Below are positions 54,637 through 58,824 of a stretch of DNA of 58,824 nt, piece by piece. The notes beneath the pieces are model-generated. The model had not been told where the DNA came from and searched no databases. It worked only from the letters and a program-made list of their open reading frames with translations. Each line of letters begins with the position of its first letter. The stretch's first letter is position 1. The position numbers and the translations under genes were made by a program. The DNA is taken from contig CALKLO010000043.1 of assembly GCA_937991945.1 (NCBI GenBank), positions 1 through 58,824 of the forward strand, in the 5' to 3' direction. This DNA is from an uncultured Granulosicoccus sp. (lineage in GTDB: Bacteria; Pseudomonadota; Gammaproteobacteria; Granulosicoccales; Granulosicoccaceae).

Positions 54637-55134
54637 ATGAAATTCAGCGTCAAACTTATTTCAGTAAAACTTTTGCTAACAAGCTTTGCAGCACTAGCGA
54701 GCTCGCCAGTGTGGGCAGTCGACCTTGGCCCTCTGGACCAACCTCTGCCGGTTACAGGCAATCAAATACCAGGCAAACCGGGTGCCGTATCCCTACAAGC
54801 ACAAACAGTAACGCTGACGACTGACCCGGTAACCGCTCAGGCTGAACTACGTATTGAGGTTGCAGAAGAACAACGCGAACTCGAGTTATTACCCCGGGAA
54901 GAACTACAAGATAGAGCTGAAAGCGGTGAACGAGCAGCTCAGGTAGTACTCGGTGCGGATTTTGCACACGAAGCCACGTTACTTTCGTTCGCACCAGAAG
55001 CTGCAAATGATGCATTAAGTGATGCTGCACGCTGGTACTCATTAGCTGCAAGTCGTGGCTTCCCAGGCGCACCCTCTTTGGATCAATCAGGCGTACGCTT
55101 CTACCCCATCAGAATTCAACGTGCACTGCGCTAG
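54637..55134 (+). CDS. Small secreted protein with Sel1-like C-terminal motif
   Basis: 165 aa with a Sec signal peptide (about 1-27, ending SSPVWA). A Pro/Gly-rich stretch is followed by an acidic helix. The C-terminal part, AARWYSLAASRGFPGAPS at about 137-154, looks like a single Sel1-type repeat unit. It is divergent from the propeller gene and converges with the TPR gene 24 bp away. Not otherwise recognised. Confidence 0.6.
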   Translation: MKFSVKLISVKLLLTSFAALASSPVWAVDLGPLDQPLPVTGNQIPGKPGAVSLQAQTVTLTTDPVTAQAELRIEVAEEQRELELLPREELQDRAESGERAAQVVLGADFAHEATLLSFAPEAANDALSDAARWYSLAASRGFPGAPSLDQSGVRFYPIRIQRALR

Positions 55135-55158
55135 TAGTATTATTTGCCGTACATGTAT

Positions 55159-56484
55159 TCAGCTAATATTTAATTGCTGATACACCTCATTAAGCCGCTG
55201 ATGTAACAGCGGACTCTCAGGCTCCCACGATTTTCGATGCTCTAGCGTTTTACGTGCAGCATCCCAATGACCCGCTCGCAAGCGAGCATCAAGCAGTATT
55301 TGCTCAAATAGATCACGTTGGGCGTGGCTTCCGCCAATCCTCCATAGTTGTTGCCTGACCGGGGCCAACAAACGAACAGCTTGCTCGAAGTCTCCTTGGG
55401 CATGTGCCATTAACGCATTGGCTGTCGGAATACCAACCTGTGTCCAAAGCGCTTTATCTTGAATAACCACCGGCTTTTCAGCTTGTTGTTGCATCAAGGC
55501 AAGTAACGTTTGCGCTGATGGCGACTCAGCCTTGGCAAGTCCATACAAATACTGCAAACACAAGAAAGGCTGTATAACGTCATCGTCTCGAGTCTCCAGA
55601 TAAGGACGTAACCCCTGCCACCGATCACCCACATCAACTGCTGCCATCTCCAACCGCGCCAATAACGATACAGCGCCAATCTGATCCTGACTGTATTCAG
55701 GCTCGACTCCCCAACAACGTTCGTCATAAATAGACAGCGCCTTCGTGACGTCACCGTTCGCAATTTCAAACAGCGCTATGTGCCACCAGTTGTGCGTAAA
55801 CATGAATGAATTGAGTTCGCTCCAGCTATCAGAGCTGGCTTTTAGAATATTCAGACCATTGCGAGTCGTACCTCTACTCAGGTGCACATGAGCTAACGCA
55901 TGGTGAGCCCAAGGTTCATTGGCATTAATATTCAACGCGGTATGCGCCGCTTTTTCTGCGAGGGCAATCTCGTTTGATTGTTCATAGCCGAATGCAATCA
56001 TGCTGTGGACGGCGGCTTGATGTGCATTGGCAGATTCCCCTGCCAATGCCAGCCTGAGCATACGCGGAGCATCGCCTGCATTAAACGCATGGTATTGAAC
56101 AATTTTTAGCAGGGCTAAATCGTGTGGGTAAGCAGCACACAAGGTTTCACCAATAGCGAGCACCTGAGTAAATTCATATCGCTGCCAAGCCTTGAGCATC
56201 GATAACAATCCAACCTCACGCTCATTCAAGCCACTGAGTGCTTCTGCACGTTGACTGTAGGGAGTAGATTTTGACGGAGCTTCTGGTCGCTCCAGAAACA
56301 TCCAGAGCATGCCCGCATAAATATTGGCCAACGCACTGTCTTCGTGATCATCTGCTGTTTGCAGCACATTAACGGCACGCGGTTGATAGGCAATAAAACC
56401 TTCACAGAAATCATTAATGCCAGCCATTGCAGCCGTAGGGCTTGTGCAAAGCGATCCAAAACTGTCAGCGGTGCTCATTGCCAT
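55159..56484 (-). CDS. Tetratricopeptide-repeat protein, TTC38-like
   Basis: 441 aa, cytoplasmic, no signal peptide. Helical TPR-like repeats run through the protein. PWAHHALAHV (191-200) and HNWWHIALFE (231-240) are the most conserved features of the TTC38 family, which is found in bacteria and animals, where its function is unknown. Their conserved His and Trp residues could form a binding site, but no reaction is known. The gene is complete for the family. It is divergent from the alpha/beta hydrolase, 90 bp away. Confidence 0.8.
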   Translation of the reverse strand: MAMSTADSFGSLCTSPTAAMAGINDFCEGFIAYQPRAVNVLQTADDHEDSALANIYAGMLWMFLERPEAPSKSTPYSQRAEALSGLNEREVGLLSMLKAWQRYEFTQVLAIGETLCAAYPHDLALLKIVQYHAFNAGDAPRMLRLALAGESANAHQAAVHSMIAFGYEQSNEIALAEKAAHTALNINANEPWAHHALAHVHLSRGTTRNGLNILKASSDSWSELNSFMFTHNWWHIALFEIANGDVTKALSIYDERCWGVEPEYSQDQIGAVSLLARLEMAAVDVGDRWQGLRPYLETRDDDVIQPFLCLQYLYGLAKAESPSAQTLLALMQQQAEKPVVIQDKALWTQVGIPTANALMAHAQGDFEQAVRLLAPVRQQLWRIGGSHAQRDLFEQILLDARLRAGHWDAARKTLEHRKSWEPESPLLHQRLNEVYQQLNIS

Positions 56485-56574
56485 AGATAATAGCCAGTAT
56501 CGATTGAATGATTGTTATAGCGTACAGTCTACCTATATTCACTCTGACATCGATGCCGCCCGGACGTTTCATTC

Positions 56575-57393
56575 ATGCCCGTTATAACCAGCCAAGAACT
56601 CTCCCTGCACTACCAACACAGTGTCCCCAAGACCCCAAACGATCACGCACCTGTCCTGCTACTGGCAGGCATGGCTAGCGATAGCGCTAGCTGGCAACCG
56701 CTGGTTCAAGGCTTACACAATGACTACGAACTCATCCTGCCCGATAATCGCTGCACCGGTCAGACACTACCGAATCCGGTGCACACTGACCGCGACTGCA
56801 TGCTCAGTGACATAGTAAGGTTGCTGGACACCCTAGAGATCGAACGCGTCAGTGTCGTAGGACATTCCATGGGAGGCATGCTCGGTTGGGCATTGGCATC
56901 GATGGCACCCGATAGAGTTCAACACTTAGTTGCCGCAGCGGCACTGCCCAACGTTATTAACGCCAGAATAGAACTGTTTGAATCCTTGAGCGTTCTACGT
57001 ACTGAACAAAACGAAGCTCAATGGTTCAGACTGCTTTACCAATTTTTGTTTCACCCTAGTTTTTTCAATGACAAGGCTACCGTTGATTTCGCAGTCAATG
57101 CATCGATGAGCTATCCACACAAACAAAGCGCTGCAAGCTTTGCCATGCAAGTAGCGGGTTTGAGTAGCTTCTTATCAATGCCCGATATACACGCAATAAA
57201 CGGTAAGGTAACGCTGGTCACAGGATCTCACGATGTATTAACAACGCCTGCCATGATCGAGCAATTTGCCGCCGACAAGACCTTTGTAAACACCGTCATT
57301 ATCGACGACGCATCTCATGCACTGCACTGGGAACAAACGGAACGCTTTGTTAACATTGTGCAAGAGGCTTTGGCAGAACCGCTAGCACCGTAG
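56575..57393 (+). CDS. Alpha/beta-fold hydrolase
   Basis: A 272-aa cytoplasmic esterase or lactonase-like enzyme. The nucleophile elbow GHSMGG gives Ser98, with Asp220 (TGSHD) and His248 (ASHAL) completing the catalytic triad in the expected order. The oxyanion region is near LLLAGMASDSASW. The exact substrate is unknown; the fold is shared by many small-molecule hydrolases. The stop codon directly abuts that of the convergent peptidase gene. Confidence 0.87.
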   Translation: MPVITSQELSLHYQHSVPKTPNDHAPVLLLAGMASDSASWQPLVQGLHNDYELILPDNRCTGQTLPNPVHTDRDCMLSDIVRLLDTLEIERVSVVGHSMGGMLGWALASMAPDRVQHLVAAAALPNVINARIELFESLSVLRTEQNEAQWFRLLYQFLFHPSFFNDKATVDFAVNASMSYPHKQSAASFAMQVAGLSSFLSMPDIHAINGKVTLVTGSHDVLTTPAMIEQFAADKTFVNTVIIDDASHALHWEQTERFVNIVQEALAEPLAP

Positions 57394-58458
57394 TTAAGAT
57401 TTAATAGAGCTCCAGACTGGCAAGGTATCACTAGCAGCTGCACTGGCATGATAGACGCCACGAGCGATGGCTCGTGACAAACACACAGCCGCTGCATGGC
57501 CCAACTGCATACTATCAATGATGGGCTCTTGCAGTTCATGCTCACCCGTTGACAATGCGAAAACCAAATCACCATCAAACGGGGTATGTGAGGGCACTAT
57601 GGCTCTAGCCATACCGTCTTGCGATGCGACTGCCAATCGTTTCAACTGTGCTTTGTCCATCTTAGCGTTAGTGGCAATGATGGCAATGGTGGTATTCATA
57701 CCCGCAGGTGGTGCTGACGAGTGGGATTCTTCACCTTGCATAGCTTCGTAGGCACGCAGTTTTTCGTTTTTAGGCAATAGGGTTGGCGAGTGTCGCGTCG
57801 CCGCACCCAGCCCTCCAAATTCTCGATCCATTTCAAACGGTGCCGCCCAGAACTGTTGGGTACCGGGTACCACAACACTGCCATGTGGGTTCACAACAAC
57901 CAACGCACCCACGATGACACCATTAGGCATAACAAGCGACGCCGAACCCAAGCCGCCTTTTAATACCGCAGTGGTGGCACCTGCCCCTGCACCGTGGCTA
58001 CCTAGTTCAAAGTCAGAACTTGCGCAGCTAAACGCATTAGCGCCTAAACCACGGTACGGATTGTCTTGCCAGTCTGACGCACCGCCGTTTATCAGATCAA
58101 AAATAATAGCCGACGGCACAATGGGTACTTTCACAGGCCCCACAGATAGGCCCCGATTCTGGGAGCGCAATACATCCATCACCCCTGAAGCCGCATCTAG
58201 GCCAAACGCTGAACCACCCGATAAAACCAGAGCGTCGACTTGTTGCACTAATTTGTCAGGCGCTAAGCAATCGGTTTCACGCGTGCCCGGTGCTCCACCC
58301 ATGACATCCACACTGGCAACAAAAGGGATGTCCGCCGTCAGCACGCTCACACCTGATTTGACGTGCGCATCATCCGCGTTCCCCACCTTGATACCCGGCA
58401 CATCGGTAATCAGGTTTCGGTCGCCGACCTGCCACTCTAACGGTTCGCTGTTTTGCAT
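57394..58458 (-). CDS. P1 family (S58) N-terminal nucleophile hydrolase, NylC/DmpA-like
   Basis: A 354-aa autoprocessing hydrolase of the DmpA/NylC/BapA group. GGAPGTRETD near 54-63 and SGGSAFGLDAASGVM near 80-94 are family-specific. The predicted cleavage site is Asn255-Thr256 in GMNTTIAIIATNA, giving Thr256 as the N-terminal nucleophile, as in the nylon-oligomer hydrolase NylC (DmpA uses Ser). Members act as aminopeptidases, beta-peptidases or amide-oligomer hydrolases. It starts 6 bases after the stop of the peptide-type ABC ATPase gene, so it may process imported peptides or amides. Confidence 0.88.
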   Translation of the reverse strand: MQNSEPLEWQVGDRNLITDVPGIKVGNADDAHVKSGVSVLTADIPFVASVDVMGGAPGTRETDCLAPDKLVQQVDALVLSGGSAFGLDAASGVMDVLRSQNRGLSVGPVKVPIVPSAIIFDLINGGASDWQDNPYRGLGANAFSCASSDFELGSHGAGAGATTAVLKGGLGSASLVMPNGVIVGALVVVNPHGSVVVPGTQQFWAAPFEMDREFGGLGAATRHSPTLLPKNEKLRAYEAMQGEESHSSAPPAGMNTTIAIIATNAKMDKAQLKRLAVASQDGMARAIVPSHTPFDGDLVFALSTGEHELQEPIIDSMQLGHAAAVCLSRAIARGVYHASAAASDTLPVWSSIKS

Positions 58459-58464
58459 TATGTC

Positions 58465-58824
58465 TTAGCTTTGAGGTATCAGAAGCTTAGGTGCTGCTGA
58501 TATAAGTTGCTGTGTGTACGGATGTTGCGGATCAGAAAACACGGACTGTGTATGACCGCGCTCAACTATCTGGCCTTGTTGCATCACTAGCACCCGATCG
58601 CTGACCCGCTGCACGACCGATAAATCGTGTGAGATAAACAAATAGGCAAGACCGTCACGTTGCGCAAGATTATGTAGCAGCTCAAGCACTTGAGCACGCA
58701 CAGAAACATCCAACGCCGATACGGCTTCATCAAGAATGATTAGCGACGGCTTTAAAATTAACGCACGAGCGATAGCAATACGTTGTCGTTGTCCACCCGA
58801 GAACTCATGAATGAATTTGTCCGC
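58465..58824 (-). CDS. Peptide-type ABC transporter ATPase, C-terminal part (truncated by window end)
   Basis: The frame is open from the window edge to a TAA at 58465, giving 119 residues of a DppF/OppF/YejF-like ATPase. Visible features are the ABC signature FSGGQRQR at its start, Walker [10 protein letters not shown] (Ala replaces the usual Pro), the H-loop ISHDLSVV and the oligopeptide-ATPase tail PQHPYTQQL. Walker A lies outside the window. The protein is distinct from YejF at 22222. Its permeases and binding protein should lie to the right of the window. Confidence 0.88.
   Translation of the reverse strand, partial: ADKFIHEFSGGQRQRIAIARALILKPSLIILDEAVSALDVSVRAQVLELLHNLAQRDGLAYLFISHDLSVVQRVSDRVLVMQQGQIVERGHTQSVFSDPQHPYTQQLISAAPKLLIPQS

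Noticed and set aside
1-58824. tRNA, rRNA, riboswitch, insertion sequence or prophage
   Set aside because: I saw no cloverleaf, rRNA segment, known riboswitch core, transposase or integrase on either strand. A covariance-model search could find something missed by eye.

Overview
The window looks like chromosome of a Gammaproteobacterium, probably marine or aquatic. The evidence is the gene content: ynjBCD-ynjF, yejABEF, RNase T, ArfB, a Grx4-type glutaredoxin, a thiopurine methyltransferase, a proteobacterial-type AddAB pair, a TfpX/TfpZ pilin accessory protein and a TRAP transporter. I cannot name the genus. There are no rRNA or tRNA genes, no CRISPR array, no transposase and no phage genes. 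It reads as ordinary core and accessory chromosome rather than an island.

Layout. 1-6.6 kb: end of an unknown gene, a small membrane protein, then a plus-strand catabolic set (2-hydroxyacid dehydrogenase, Tat-exported TRAP binding protein, both TRAP permeases, amidase, small membrane protein). 6.6-8.1 kb: a Fic-fold protein that has lost its catalytic residues, and a small unknown protein. 8.5-12.7 kb: an RND efflux adaptor and pump. 12.7-17.7 kb (minus): a lipoprotein and the ynjB-ynjC-ynjD-ynjF ABC importer plus CDP-alcohol phosphotransferase operon. 18.1-25.3 kb (plus): the yejABEF peptide/microcin C importer and a cobalamin-binding radical SAM enzyme. 25.5-27.1 kb (minus): a YHYH-domain protein and a secreted partner.

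27.3-32.6 kb (minus): the most interesting cluster. It encodes a zinc-ribbon membrane protein, an SPFH-GYF protein, TelA, XpaC, a possible 28-residue membrane peptide and Tpm. Its composition recalls the Bacillus subtilis PspA-YdjGHI envelope-stress module, with TelA/XpaC where PspA would be, and it sits beside a methyltransferase family linked to tellurite and selenium detoxification. 32.7-39 kb: addB-addA, overlapping by 4 bp. 39-47 kb: galE, a Ser/Thr kinase with a cyclic-nucleotide-binding-like tail, a membrane protein, rnt, arfB, grxD, a superoxide dismutase of Mn/cambialistic type, argD and argF. 47-54.5 kb: a TfpX-type protein, a two-gene exopolysaccharide export set, a five-heme cytochrome c lipoprotein and a secreted sorbosone-dehydrogenase-like propeller. 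54.6-58.8 kb: a small secreted protein, a TTC38-like TPR protein, an alpha/beta hydrolase, a NylC/DmpA-type autoprocessing hydrolase and a truncated peptide-type ABC ATPase.

Regulatory structure is clear in several places. Hairpins lie between the binding-protein and permease genes of both the TRAP and Yej operons. A palindrome serves as a shared terminator between the RND pump and the lipoprotein. A terminator ends the ynj operon. A consensus -10 box for the polysaccharide export gene abuts a perfect 12-bp inverted repeat. No searches were run: family assignments rest on motifs and remembered family features, and TM or signal-peptide calls are by eye.
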